A stretch of DNA of 64,000 nucleotides from Linyphia triangularis (taxonomy: Eukaryota; Arthropoda; Arachnida; Araneae; Linyphiidae): contig OZ021725.1 in assembly GCA_963978545.1 (NCBI GenBank), positions 9,613,346 to 9,677,345 on the forward strand. Reading direction: 5' to 3'. Below, piece by piece: positions 8,001-16,400 of the stretch. How positions within the stretch are numbered: position 1 is the first letter of the stretch; each line of letters begins with the position of its first letter. The notes under the pieces were generated by a model. The model ran no database searches. It was given only the letters and a program-made list of their open reading frames with translations, and was not told where the DNA came from. The position numbers and the translations under genes were made by a program.

Positions 8001-10121
8001 AAACTCCCTCTACTTACTAAATTTAAGATCCCACGCTTTATTCTTGCACCACAACCCATAGACATTCAAGTTCATGCTTTCTGCGACTCGTCTGAAAGAG
8101 CTTATTGTGCAGCTATTTATCTTCGCTCTGTTAATTGTGATCAAACTGTCAATGTTGCACTTCTAACCTCCAAAACCCGTGTTGCACCTGTTAAAACGCA
8201 ATCATTACCCCGTTTGGAACTGTGCTCAGCACTGTTGTTGACGAATCTTTTGGAAGTTGTCCTACCAACATTGGAGTTATCAATAAGCAGAACTTTTGCT
8301 TGGTCAGACTCGACTGTTGCACTTGCTTGGATTGCTTCAGAGCCGCGCCGTTGGTTGCCATTTGTTGCAAACAGAGTTTCCAAAATACAGGAGGCTACTC
8401 CAGGAATTGTATGGAATCATGTATCTTCACAAGATAATCCTGCAGACTGTGCCACAAGAGGTCTTCCGCCAGAACAGTTGTTGAATTGTACCCTCTGGAC
8501 ATGTGGTCCTCAGTTTCTTTATAAGCCATTTGATCATCTCATCAAAGGGCAACCACCACAGTTTAATTTTGAAGAATCACATTTGCAGGAGATGAAAAAG
8601 AGTAGTGTTGTTACAGCCACTCGTGTGCACACTGACTCCCTTACTTCTAAGTTTTCTTCGTTTATGAAGTTGTGCCGAGTTGTTGCTTGGTGCCTAAGAT
8701 TTTGGAAGAACTGTTCCCTAGCTCATGCTGAACGAGTTTCAGGTCATCTTTCTTGCGATGAAATATCAAGGGCAACACTGGTCATTGTCAAATGTGTACA
8801 GGAAGCTGAATTTCATGAGGACTTGAGCAATTTAAAGGCAGGAAGGCCTGTGAAACCTTCTAGCAAGTTGGTATCTTTGTCACCATTCCTAGACAGTGAT
8901 GGGATTTTGCGTGTGGGTGGGAGACTGAGACATTCAAGATTATCTGAAGATTCCAAACATCCCATGATAATTCCTAAGTCTCACCATCTTACAAATTTAA
9001 TAGTTCAATATTTTCATCTCAAGCATCTTCATGCTGCGCCTCAGCTTTTGTTGTCTGTCATCCGACAAAAATTTTGGATTCCCTGTGGAAGAGATGTAGT
9101 GCGCAGGTTTGTCAATTCTTGCGTTACCTGCTTTAGACTTGCTGCTTCTTCCATGACTCAGATTATGGGTGATCTTCCTGCATCAAGAGTGGTTCCATCT
9201 AGACCCTTTTCTAAATCGGGTGTAGATTTTACAGGTCCCTTTCTGGCTAAGGAGAGGAATGGAAGAGGAAAAAGGTCCTTTAAGGTTTACGTGGCAATTT
9301 TTGTTTGCTTTGCCACACGAGCTATTCATTTGGAAGTGGTGAGTGACCTTACCTCTCAAGCCTTAATTGCTGCTTTAAAGAGGTTTTTTGCAAGGCGAGG
9401 AAGATCTGAAGAAATAGTTAGTGATTGCGGTTCCAATTTTATAGGAGCTAATAGAGAGCTCAAGGCATCACTGAAGTCTTTGCTCACCTCGAAGTCTGAC
9501 AACAGTGTTTCCAACTTTGTTTCATCTGAAGGCATTAAATGGAAGTTTAATCCCCCTGGTGCTCCACATTTTGGAGGATTGTGGGAGTCTGGTGTTAAAT
9601 CAATGAAGTACCATTTGAGGCGCACAATGGGAGAATCTCTACTCAGTCTTGAGGAGCTGAATACACTCACTGCACAAATTGAAGCCTGCCTCAACTCCAG
9701 GCCATTGTGTCCTCTTTCATCTGATCCAAATGATCTTGCTCCATTAACACCAGGTCATTTTCTCATTGGTACTGCATTAACAGCTATTCCAGAGCCAGAT
9801 CTTTCAACCATTCCACAATCACGTTTGGGACGCTGGCAACTGGTGCAGCGTTTACTTCAACAATTTTGGAAGAGATGGAACATGGAGTTCCTTTCTAGGC
9901 TTCAACAACGTCCAAAGTGGTGTAGAGCTAAAGCCAATATCGCTGTGAATGATTTAGTGCTTGTCAAAAATGAACTGTTGCCACCTCTCAAGTGGAAACT
10001 TGCACGAGTTATTCATATTCATCCCGGAATTGACGAAAAGGTTCGTGTTGTAACTGTGCAAACAGATTCTGGACAGTTAAAGCGACCTATTTCTAAAATT
10101 TGTAAATTGCCTTTAGACTAA
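5001..10121 (+). CDS. BEL/Pao Gag-Pol polyprotein (intact)
   Basis: This is a single 1706-residue polyprotein that would supply all retrotransposition functions. The ATG at 5001 is chosen because the open frame upstream begins only with a TTG (4974). Domains in order: a Gag-like region of the DUF1759 type (about 106-283); three zinc knuckles of form CX2CX4HX3C/H at 311, 344 and 362 (the last ends in H); an aspartic protease of the DUF1758 type with DPGSE at 446; reverse transcriptase about 700-900 with catalytic D776 and YVDD at 852-855; a Pao peptidase_A17-type linker; RNase H with D1029, E1073 and D1103; integrase with an HH...CX2C finger (about 1328-1377) and catalytic D1409, D1475 and E1529; and a C-terminal DUF5641-like segment (about 1610-1702). 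Family names are assigned by motif and memory. No stop, frameshift or missing catalytic residue is visible. The protease motif is DPG rather than the usual D-S/T-G. No env follows. Confidence 0.97.
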   Translation: MNKLKTAKRVLNASLSKITEKVECEIFGADKVEVSLYLAKVDNLEIKINELFEKIFETCKENEIDSFVEESCVMQESIDKLKITLMHLESKISDSTKLIASQDVVNVKLPEFHIPKFSGVSNIEWISFSDLFWASVGQNNKISQAQKLQYLRGSLTGDALRVIQSLPISDTNFEIAWNLLKERYSNKRELVFALLERFMSMQQLKTESAQGLLSIVDTSKEIIRSLQSMDMRIEGFADTIFVFNIMQKLDASTKTWWERNLSDDNLPTVERLLTFLTSHSRTLQQDRVQIPRQKTKFNSFTSQIRKEKAHCVLCSAMHHVQSCADFLNLSVQQRFSIARAQGLCFNCLSKHHVSDCKSKFKCRECNKRHHTLLHYTKEQASSASPLSVNAAEFSPQVSAIPKSSETELTTFSSCVQHSPKQVLLCTAKIKVLDASNQVQSFRALLDPGSEASFISEAGFQRLGISKKNARLQINCLGSSDARTNGITNITFSPHFSPEPVYRTSVYIVKKIIGDLPHSPLDARFTDQFSDLILADPNFNRPGPVDILLGVDLALPLLKGEIIRRCPGSPFAVRSQLGWIVAGSADLAAENTAIHVNNIQVTTDTLVSNFWKLDSVPAANLLTEKEQACETHFLETHSRGEGGKYVVKLPFHTMPLHLGDSKEMAIRRFYSLERSLSCRPEVYDQYKSFMKEYLQLGHMEKVPESELTKRPNFYLPHHAVLKDTSTTTRLRVVFDASARSSTGLSLNDILMTGPRVQQELFSILLRFRTFRVAVCADIEKMFRQIWIHPENADCQRIIWRDTPMDPISVYRLTTVTYGTACAPYLSTRVLNQLALDEKQSFPLASKICLRDFYVDDLLSGASSEEEATELINQMHQMMSRGGFPLRKWVSNCPSVLENIPMELKASDVAHTIDNDSSVKVLGIAWLPSTDMFTFTISVSDHKELTKRKVLSDVARIFDPLSWLAPTVIIAKIFIQELWNYNLGWDEVLSEPLATRWKNFQEKLPLLTKFKIPRFILAPQPIDIQVHAFCDSSERAYCAAIYLRSVNCDQTVNVALLTSKTRVAPVKTQSLPRLELCSALLLTNLLEVVLPTLELSISRTFAWSDSTVALAWIASEPRRWLPFVANRVSKIQEATPGIVWNHVSSQDNPADCATRGLPPEQLLNCTLWTCGPQFLYKPFDHLIKGQPPQFNFEESHLQEMKKSSVVTATRVHTDSLTSKFSSFMKLCRVVAWCLRFWKNCSLAHAERVSGHLSCDEISRATLVIVKCVQEAEFHEDLSNLKAGRPVKPSSKLVSLSPFLDSDGILRVGGRLRHSRLSEDSKHPMIIPKSHHLTNLIVQYFHLKHLHAAPQLLLSVIRQKFWIPCGRDVVRRFVNSCVTCFRLAASSMTQIMGDLPASRVVPSRPFSKSGVDFTGPFLAKERNGRGKRSFKVYVAIFVCFATRAIHLEVVSDLTSQALIAALKRFFARRGRSEEIVSDCGSNFIGANRELKASLKSLLTSKSDNSVSNFVSSEGIKWKFNPPGAPHFGGLWESGVKSMKYHLRRTMGESLLSLEELNTLTAQIEACLNSRPLCPLSSDPNDLAPLTPGHFLIGTALTAIPEPDLSTIPQSRLGRWQLVQRLLQQFWKRWNMEFLSRLQQRPKWCRAKANIAVNDLVLVKNELLPPLKWKLARVIHIHPGIDEKVRVVTVQTDSGQLKRPISKICKLPLD

Positions 10122-10310
10122 CTACTTTGTACATTTTAATGTTATCTTATTTTTTGTATGTTTACCCTTTTTTCTTATGTTGATTGACAAGTTATGTTTA
10201 TTTTTGTCAATTGCTTAAAATTTTGCTAATTTGTAGTTTAATTTTAACATTTCTGATTTGCTATTTTGTAAAGGGTCTCGTTGGTTGCTAGCATGAATTT
10301 CTTCTCTTTT

Positions 10311-10329
10311 GAAACCCTCTGAGGGTTTC
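10311..10329. repeat. Perfect inverted repeat next to the PPT
   Basis: GAAACCCTC-T-GAGGGTTTC is a perfect 9-bp stem with a 1-nt centre (a cruciform or very tight loop). It ends one base before the polypurine tract. It may mark the 3' boundary of RNase H processing or be a structural element in the RNA; the function is unknown. Confidence 0.75.
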
Positions 10330-10342
10330 AAGGGTGGGAGAA
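10330..10342 (+). promoter_or_regulatory. Polypurine tract for plus-strand priming
   Basis: AAGGGTGGGAGAA, broken by a single T, directly abuts the TG of the 3' LTR. This is the expected place and composition for a retrotransposon polypurine tract. Confidence 0.85.
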
Positions 10343-10638
10343 TGTTTGGTTTTGGTTTGAACAAGCCTTGTTGACGTCATTCGGTTCAGCCTATTTCTTC
10401 TCCGTTTTGAATTTTTACTCTAGCTCATCTGGCAACGAACGGGATCCTCAGTTCGCTTTTCGAACAAGCCATTTTGCGCTTGAAAAGTTACTCAGCAGAA
10501 TATTTATCTGAAAAAGCTAGACAGTTCTTCTTGGTTGAACTTCTCTACAATTATGATTTGGTTTCAGAATAAATTTCTGGCAAAGAACACATGGTCCGTC
10601 GTCAAGTTTCTTAACTGACTCAACACACACATTCATCA
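10343..10638 (+). repeat. 3' LTR of the BEL/Pao element
   Basis: It matches the 5' LTR base for base on reading and ends TTCATCA before the ACTAT target duplication. AATAAA at 10568-10573 is the likely poly(A) signal of the genomic transcript. Confidence 0.97.
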
Positions 10639-11227
10639 ACTATATCGTTGCATAGAAAAAATATCGATGTATCGATACATGATTTTTTTTTTAATTTTGC
10701 CAGAAACAAAGTTTTTCGGGGCAAATTTCTACTTTTCATGATTGCTTTTTAGTAATGTGACTACTTTTTCAACTGAAATGGATCTATTACAAAAAAAAAA
10801 AAAAAAAAAAAAAAAGAGTTATATTTTCGCTTAATTGGTGCAGTGATTTTAAGAAAAATGTAGATAATTTTAAATAGCTTTTAAGTGTATGGAAAATATT
10901 GAATATTGGTGACATTTTAAGTGTCTCTCAGCCAAGTCCAAACTCTAGTTTTGAAGTTTTTGAAAAGGGAATAAAGAAAACCGAAAAAACACATGGAACT
11001 ACAAAACGATCATCAAAATACTAAAAATGTTTGAAAATATCAATACATCGGTGACTTTTATCAATATTTTTTTAGAAATATCGATAAAAATATCGTCGTA
11101 TCGATATATCGCCGACCTCTAAGTTTAATGGTCGCATTTATATGGGTAATATTAAAAAAGTTAATAAGTTACTCAATAAGTTAGCACCAATTACATGAAG
11201 TTGTTAAACCGTCATTTCTCATTTAGA

Positions 11228-12117
11228 GTTCGGTTTAGATACTACTTCTGTGCTTAGCACGGCAGTTTAGGTACTCCATCGAACATTATTCCGAATTTTT
11301 TTTTTATAGAATGTAGAGAAATGTAAGTAGATCATGAATCCACTGGTCTGCCGAGGTAAAAATGGCTGAAACTATTCAAAAATAGACTTGGAATGAGTGG
11401 AATTAAATCCCATTGCCAAATTATGCCATAACTTGCCAAATAATTAGCATCCTTTTCGTCTGGTAACCTCTCCTGATCTTTTATTTTCAATGAGCAAAAG
11501 GGCAGACGATATTTATTCTCTGGCGAATAATACTTTCGTTTTTTGAAAGTGAATCACGTTGACGATAAATATTACGTCAATGATGACGTAATATTTATTG
11601 CTAACTTGGCTCCCTTTTAAAAGATTAAATATCTTGACGACAGGGAACACAAATCGTCAGTAACTTTCTTTATTGAAAATTAAAGAGCGCCGGATGGCCA
11701 AATAAAAAAAGATGCTCATTATTTGGCCGATAATTATTATGGAGCTAATGACGTATACTTATCGTCAACTTTTCTCCCTTTTAAAATATGCGAGTTTTGC
11801 TCACCAGCTATCTAAAATCGTCTGCACTCTTTCTCATTGAAAATTAAAGAATGGTGGATTGCCAAATAAAAAAGGATGCTCTTTTTTTGGCAAGTTATGA
11901 CATATTTGGCAATCGGATTTAGTTCAACTCATTCAAAGTCGATTTTGAAATAGTTTCGGCCATTTTTGCTTCGGCAGACCAGCGGATTCGTAATCTACTA
12001 ACATTTCTGTATATTCTACGAAAAAAAAAAAAAAAAAAAAAAAAAAATCAGAATTAGTCGCCTTTCGAACTATTAACTCGGTAGCTCAAGTAACTACAGA
12101 ACAGAAGTATATCGTTT
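11228..12117. mobile_element. Diverged long-TIR MITE (family D relative)
   Basis: The outer ends GATACTACTTCTGTGC and ACAGAAGTATATC are inverted. Inside, both arms carry the family-D words CCACTGGTCTGCC/GGCAGACCAGCGG, TAGATCATGAATCC/GGATTCGTAATCTA and CCATCGAACATTATTC. The middle has ATTACGTCAATGATGACGTAAT. It is older and more diverged than the other D copies, and the right arm holds a 27-base A run. Confidence 0.65.
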
Positions 12118-12139
12118 GGGTTAAAACAACTATCCCTTC

Positions 12140-12538
12140 GTGATTCACGACAAGTCACGGTCAAGCGAAGATGAGACCTCAGCAGACTTCCGGACCTCCC
12201 AGAAAAGGTCCAGTTTCGAAAAAACATCGAATTTCGTTCACCTCAATTGGCCGCTAGTGAAGCGCTTAAACCCTATTGACTCACCACCGCGAACCACCCC
12301 AGTAGAACAAAGAAGGACTAAAGCAGACGATTTGTCAAAGAAAAGGTGGAACAATGCCGTTGAAGACACGGCGAAGCAGCAGTACCGGAACAACTCTACT
12401 CGACGGTCAACGCATGGGCGTTATTGTAGGTACACTTCGTTACTCCCTGTTGGGAATGTTTGGTTGCTAAGCAACCGACTCATGTTTTTTTTTTCTTATT
12501 TTTTTTTTTTTTTTCTTTTTTCTTTTTTGAGATTGTAA
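12140..12538 (+). other. 132-codon open frame, unassigned
   Basis: The region 12140-12440 is noticeably less AT-rich than its surroundings and open in this frame, encoding a basic, polar sequence containing DDLSKKRWNNAVED. The last third of the frame is poly-F from a T-rich tract (12484-12530) and is not protein-like. The W..AVED phrase recalls C-terminal pieces of some LINE polymerases, but this is too short to assign. It could be a decayed transposon fragment or an exon piece. I do not call it a gene. Confidence 0.2.
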
Positions 12539-12540
12539 TC

Positions 12541-12796
12541 TGGATTAAGAATTGGCTTCGGTATCGGTGAAAGACTGGAAACATGTTTTACGGGACGTGT
12601 AATGGGCGATTTAAATTCGTTGGCAGTTTTCAATGGGTCGGTTGTTGTGTTGGGATATGTAATAGAGCTATGAATAGATATATTACATAGGCTGGAGATA
12701 ACGATGGTATTTATTTAAGATAAGATTTTTGAAATATCTTTATAGAAATGATTATTTGCTTTTAAGGTTTATTTTGAGGTGATGTAGTAAAAATAG
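12541..12796. other. Unassigned spacer
   Basis: No recognised repeat or coding signal was found. It ends where a reversed family-B copy begins. Confidence 0.5.
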
Positions 12797-13640
12797 TTTT
12801 TACTTTCAATTACCCGTATGTTAACATAAGGTACTGAAAAGTATTGCATTCGTTTAAAAAAAAAAAATCGATTTTTTTTCCTCCTTCAATTTTTAACCGT
12901 TTCGGAAAGTGCTGAGTTAAAAAAAGTGGCATAGAAAAATATGTCTCTGTGTTCGTAGTCGGCATAACTCCCTAAGAGATTGACCTACGATGTTTAAATT
13001 TTATATACAGGCTAGAGGTGGCTATGGGAGTTGTTTGTTTTGAAACCACCGACTGTCTATTTCTGCCACTTATAAAGTGCCTAACACAGCCAAATACGTC
13101 TCGTAATTTTGAGCATCTAGAAGAATACGAGATCGAAATCTTCTAGTGTAAACCCCTCTCTCCGACCCCACCACACCAACGGGAGGACATTGAGGCCACG
13201 ACAGATTCAATGTGCACCAGCCCCCATTAGGTACACACCGATATTTGGCGGACGGAGGCCCGAACCCACAACCCTCCGGTTATGAGCTCGATACTCTACC
13301 GCTTAGGCTATCGGGAGCCTTATGGGAGCTGTCATTAAAGTTTTCGTCAAAATTGTGCGAAAGGTAGCTGCCATTAAAAATGTATGTTTTTCAGCAATTC
13401 AAAAAAAAAAAAAAGAAAAAAAAAAGACTAACGATTCCGATGTGGCATTGCCTTTTAAGATGCCCTAAACATTCACACTTCCGGAATTCTCGTAGAAATA
13501 CGATTAGGATGTAAAATGTTGAAAAACGTATTGCCAAAGCAGTGTCTAAAACGACAGAGACAAACAGGGCATACAATCATACAGATTTCGTATCCCAATA
13601 GTAACACTGCTTGCGTACAAAACTCATATGACTGGAGGAC
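12797..13640 (-). repeat. Repeat B, reversed copy interrupted by a SINE
   Basis: The left edge TTTCAATTACCCGTATGT is half of the family-B terminal palindrome. GGCATAACTCCC...TTGACCTACGATGTT and AAAGTTTTCGTCAAAATTG are reverse complements of B internal blocks. The copy is diverged and split by the SINE at 13035-13320. Confidence 0.65.
13035..13320 (-). mobile_element. tRNA-Met-like SINE
   Basis: On the minus strand the head at 13320 reads GGCTCCCGATAGCCTAAGCG, then GGTAGAGTATCG, a CTCATAA loop (CAT anticodon, Met-like) and B-box GGTTCGGGCCT. The flanks TATGGGAGTTGT (13023-13034) and TATGGGAGCTGT (13321-13332) form a 12-bp target duplication with one mismatch. The family differs in head and body from the Arg-like SINE. 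The acceptor stem is not closed as in a functional tRNA. Confidence 0.75.
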
Positions 13641-13652
13641 CCGTTTGTTTTA

Positions 13653-14315
13653 GTCCGAGAGGCAACTGCAATTTTTGAACCCCATCGAACATCATTCTGA
13701 ATTTTTTATAGAAATTGGAGAAAAGTGAGTAGATTATGAATCCACTGGTCTGCCGCGTCAAAAATGGCCGAAACTGATCAAAAATTGACTTGGAATGAGT
13801 TGACTAAAATCCGATTGCCAAATATGTCATAACTTGCCAAAAAGAGAACAAACTTTTTCGTCTTGCAACCCACTGCATTTTGATTTTCAATGAAAAATTT
13901 GTTAAGGATTTTTGATCTCCGGCTCGGAAAATTTGTATCTTTTAAAAGTAAGCCAAATTGGGGACATCAGTTACGTCATCAGTGGCGTAACGTTTATTGC
14001 CAATTTAGCTCATTTATGAAAAATGCAAGAAAGTCATAGCTACACATCCGAATCCTGCAACCTTCTTAATTGAAAATTAAAGAGTGAGGGTTACCAAAAG
14101 AAAAAAAGAAAAAAAAAATTTCATTACTTGGCATGTTATGGCGCATTTTGCAATTGGATTTATTTCACCTTATTAAAAGTCGATTTTGGACCAGTTTCAG
14201 CCATTTTTTCTACGGCAGATCAGTGGATTCGTAATCTACTCACTTTTCTCCAATTTCTATAAAAAATTCAGAATGATGTTCGATGGGGTCCAAAAATTAC
14301 AGTCGCCTCTTAGTC
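13653..14315 (+). mobile_element. Long-TIR MITE (family D), copy 1
   Basis: The ends GTCCGAGAGGCAACTGCAAT and the inverse of …AGTCGCCTCTTAGTC are flanked by TA (13651-13652 and 14316-14317), suggesting a Tc1/mariner-type MITE. Inverted symmetry extends about 190 bp inwards. The centre carries TTACGTCATCAGTGGCGTAA. Confidence 0.8.
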
Positions 14316-14545
14316 TATACGTAATACATAAAAAAAAATGACAATGAGAAAATACGAAATATTTAGAGCCTCTTTCAGAAAGTAACTTTGTTATGAAACA
14401 ACTGCGAACACAGAGATAGAAAAAAGAGACCAGTGATATATTGGATAGACATGTATGGAATTTGAGATACACCGACTTGCAAAATTAGTTGCAATATTGA
14501 AATGTGGTAGCAAATTGTTGCAAAACCCGAATATAATGAAAACAA
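14316..14545. repeat. Repeat G fragment
   Basis: CTCTTTCAGAAAGTAACTTTG, then AACACAGAGATAG and GGATAGACATGTATGGAATT, align with repeat G at 3450-3880 and 46200-46320. It is degraded and non-coding. Confidence 0.5.
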
Positions 14546-14560
14546 CTAATCCCTTATAAA

Positions 14561-15284
14561 ACTAGGGGTGTGGTACATCGCACCACTTTCAGTTACGCTA
14601 TAGTACTGACGTGGACTTGTGGCATTTACAGTTTTTGTATTTTCATCATTCATTTAGAAAAAATGGTCAGTATGGTGATATTTTTTGAGCTACGGGTTAA
14701 AAAAAAAAAAAAAAAACTCCACCAAAATGGTGATTTTGGCGATATACTTTTCGATAATCCTTATATTGACCTTACTTCTAAGTGAAACTGAGCAGAGAAG
14801 AAAAAACGATCGTTGATGAGCAAGGGAAAAGAACTCTGTATTGAAGGCATTTGTTTTACAACTTTTTACCCATTAAAGACTTTTTACGGGAATTTCGGAG
14901 GTGGGGATGTTTAGAGTACCTTAAGAGGCATTACCACAGCGATTTTGAACAAAATCGTTAAAGCCGTTTTTTAGCAATTACTGAAAAACATGATTCTTTC
15001 AACGGCAGCTACTTTATGCGCATGCGCGATTTTGACGAAAACCTTAATGGTAGGTCCTTGTGCCATTACCAACCTGCATACCAAATTTGAACATCATAGG
15101 TCAATTTGTTCGGGAGTTATGCTGATCATGTACACACACACACATAGACAGATATTTTTTCTATATTACTTTTTTGAAATCAGGATATTTCGAAACGTGG
15201 AGAAATGCAAAAAATTTAATTTTTTTTTTGACCGAATACTATACTTTTATTACCTTATGTATACATATGGGTAATTGAAAGTAA
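14561..15284 (+). repeat. Repeat B, copy 1
   Basis: It starts ACTAGGGGTGTGG and ends at GGGTAATTGAAAGTAA. Shared blocks are GGAATTTCGGAGGTGGGGAT, CCTTAAGAGGCATTACCAC, GCGATTTTGACGAAAACCTT and TTCGGGAGTTATGCTGA. It is about 720 bp with A-rich patches inside, and the 3' end is a palindrome (about 15248-15283). The class is unknown. The ORFs inside it are not conserved between copies. Confidence 0.8.
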
Positions 15285-15344
15285 AAAAAAAAAAAAAAAA
15301 AAATGCCTTTTACTAGATAGGGACAAACCGTCCCTTTTTCTAAA

Positions 15345-15481
15345 TGCAGTGGTATTGTAAGACACACAAACAGGTTTTCAGTCAACCATACTTACCAGTT
15401 TTGTTCGTTGACAAATCCATCCAAATGAAAATGGATTAATCGGTAAACCATATGTAACCTTCAACAAATATACTACTATCA
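15345..15481 (+). repeat. Repeat O fragment
   Basis: Blocks GCAGTGGTATTGTAAGACAC, CCAGTTTTGTTCGTTGAC and CGGTAAACCATATG also occur at 47370-47450 and 47938-47960, where repeat E has been inserted between them. Confidence 0.55.
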
Positions 15482-15489
15482 GTCTATAG

Positions 15490-16004
15490 TAACGGTTGGC
15501 GATATATCGATACGACGATATTTTTATCGATATTTCTAAAAAAATATCGCTGTTAAAAATATCGATAAAAGTCACCGATATATCGATATTTTCAAATATT
15601 TTTAGTTTTTTGATTATCGTTTTGTAGTTCCATGTGTTTTTACGATCTTATTTATTCCCTTTTCAAAAACTTTGAAAAAGTTTGAACTTGGCAGAGAGAC
15701 AATTAAAACGGCTCCAATATTTAGTATTTTCCATACACTTAAAAGCTATTGAAAATTATCTAAATTTTTCTTAAAATCACTCAACGTGTTAATATATTTG
15801 TAATACATCCATTTCAGTTGAAAAGTTGAAAAAGTAGTCACCTTACAAAAAGCAATCATGAAAAGTAGAAATTTGCCCCGAAAAACTTTGTTTCTGGCAA
15901 AATTGAAAATCAAATAAAAAAAATCATGTATTGATACATCGATATTTTTTTCTATGCAACGATATAGTATCGATATTTACTTTGATCGATATTTCCGACC
16001 TCTA
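15490..16004 (-). mobile_element. hAT-like MITE (family A), copy 2
   Basis: The right end CCGACCTCTA is intact; the left is TAACGGTTGG. The flanks GTCTATAG (15482-15489) and GTCTACAG (16005-16012) form an 8-bp duplication with one mismatch. The body matches the other A copies in reverse (GCCCCGAAAAACTTTGTTTC). Confidence 0.85.
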
Positions 16005-16009
16005 GTCTA

Positions 16010-16221
16010 CAGGGGGCGTCTGTAAATTAGTTAGGCAATTGAGCTTAAAGAGATCTGTATAACTCATAATAACTAAGCAGAATAAACATTTTTTTTTCTA
16101 TACAAAATGGCATGGTGACCATACATTAGTTGGGGGAAAAAAATGGTTAATAATGCCTAGTTATTAAGAGTTTTACAGATCTATTGGAGCTTAATTGTCC
16201 AACTTACTTATTGACACCCTG
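16010..16221. mobile_element. Palindromic mariner-like MITE (family J)
   Basis: CAGGGGGCGTCTGTAAATTA at the left mirrors …TACTTATTGACACCCTG at the right, with TA on both sides (16008-16009 and 16222-16223). Inner blocks GAGCTTAA and AGATCTGTA are also mirrored. Its left edge lies inside the target duplication of the adjacent A element. Confidence 0.8.
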
Positions 16222-16363
16222 TATTTTGCTGACAGGTGTATTTAAAATTTCATGTGGTCTAATTTTTTCAATTTCACACTGTTTCGCAGTTATAAATCAT
16301 TTCAAAGTTGCGGGATTCTTTTCTGAAAAGACCTTGTATATGATGTTGACTTAGTGGGCTTGG

Positions 16364-16400
<37 letters not shown>

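Larger units (their letters stand above)
10122..10342 (+). other. 3' non-coding region of BEL element
   Basis: This 221-bp, T-rich region lies between the gag-pol stop and the 3' LTR. It holds no open frame of note, then the hairpin at 10311-10329 and the purine tract. The absence of an envelope-like gene fits a retrotransposon rather than a retrovirus-like BEL member. Confidence 0.8.
4225..10643 (+). mobile_element. Complete BEL/Pao LTR retrotransposon with 5-bp TSD
   Basis: LTRs lie at 4230-4525 and 10343-10638, both 296 bp, TG...CA, and identical as far as I can read. Direct repeats ACTAT lie at 4225-4229 and 10639-10643. In order it carries the LTR, a primer-binding-like site, a 470-bp leader with three hairpin/uORF repeats, one gag-pol ORF, a short 3' region with a perfect hairpin, a purine tract and the LTR. 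There is no env-like ORF between the stop at 10121 and the 3' LTR. Identical LTRs and an unbroken ORF imply very recent insertion. Assignment to BEL/Pao rests on domain order and the recognisable Pao-type protein families. Confidence 0.97.
4189..11121 (+). mobile_element. hAT-like MITE (family A), copy 1, split by the BEL insertion
   Basis: The MITE segments are 4189-4229 and 10639-11121; everything between is the BEL/Pao element. The right terminus reads CCGACCTCTA; the left is decayed (TATCGGTTGG for TAGAGGTCGG). The flanking 8-mers AGTTTGAT (4181-4188) and AGTTTAAT (11122-11129) form an 8-bp target duplication with one mismatch, as expected of hAT elements. The body is full of ATATCGAT-type words and matches copies at 15490, 33232 and 48412. 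Confidence 0.85.

Noticed and set aside
9225..9587. Integrase spacing D-65-D-53-E considered as a defect
   Set aside because: All three residues sit in well-formed motifs (DFTGPF, SDCGSNF, GLWESG). Longer spacing than the classical DD35E is compatible with BEL/Pao integrases.
10122..10342. Possible env or accessory gene after pol
   Set aside because: Only 221 bp remain before the 3' LTR, without an open frame of note.
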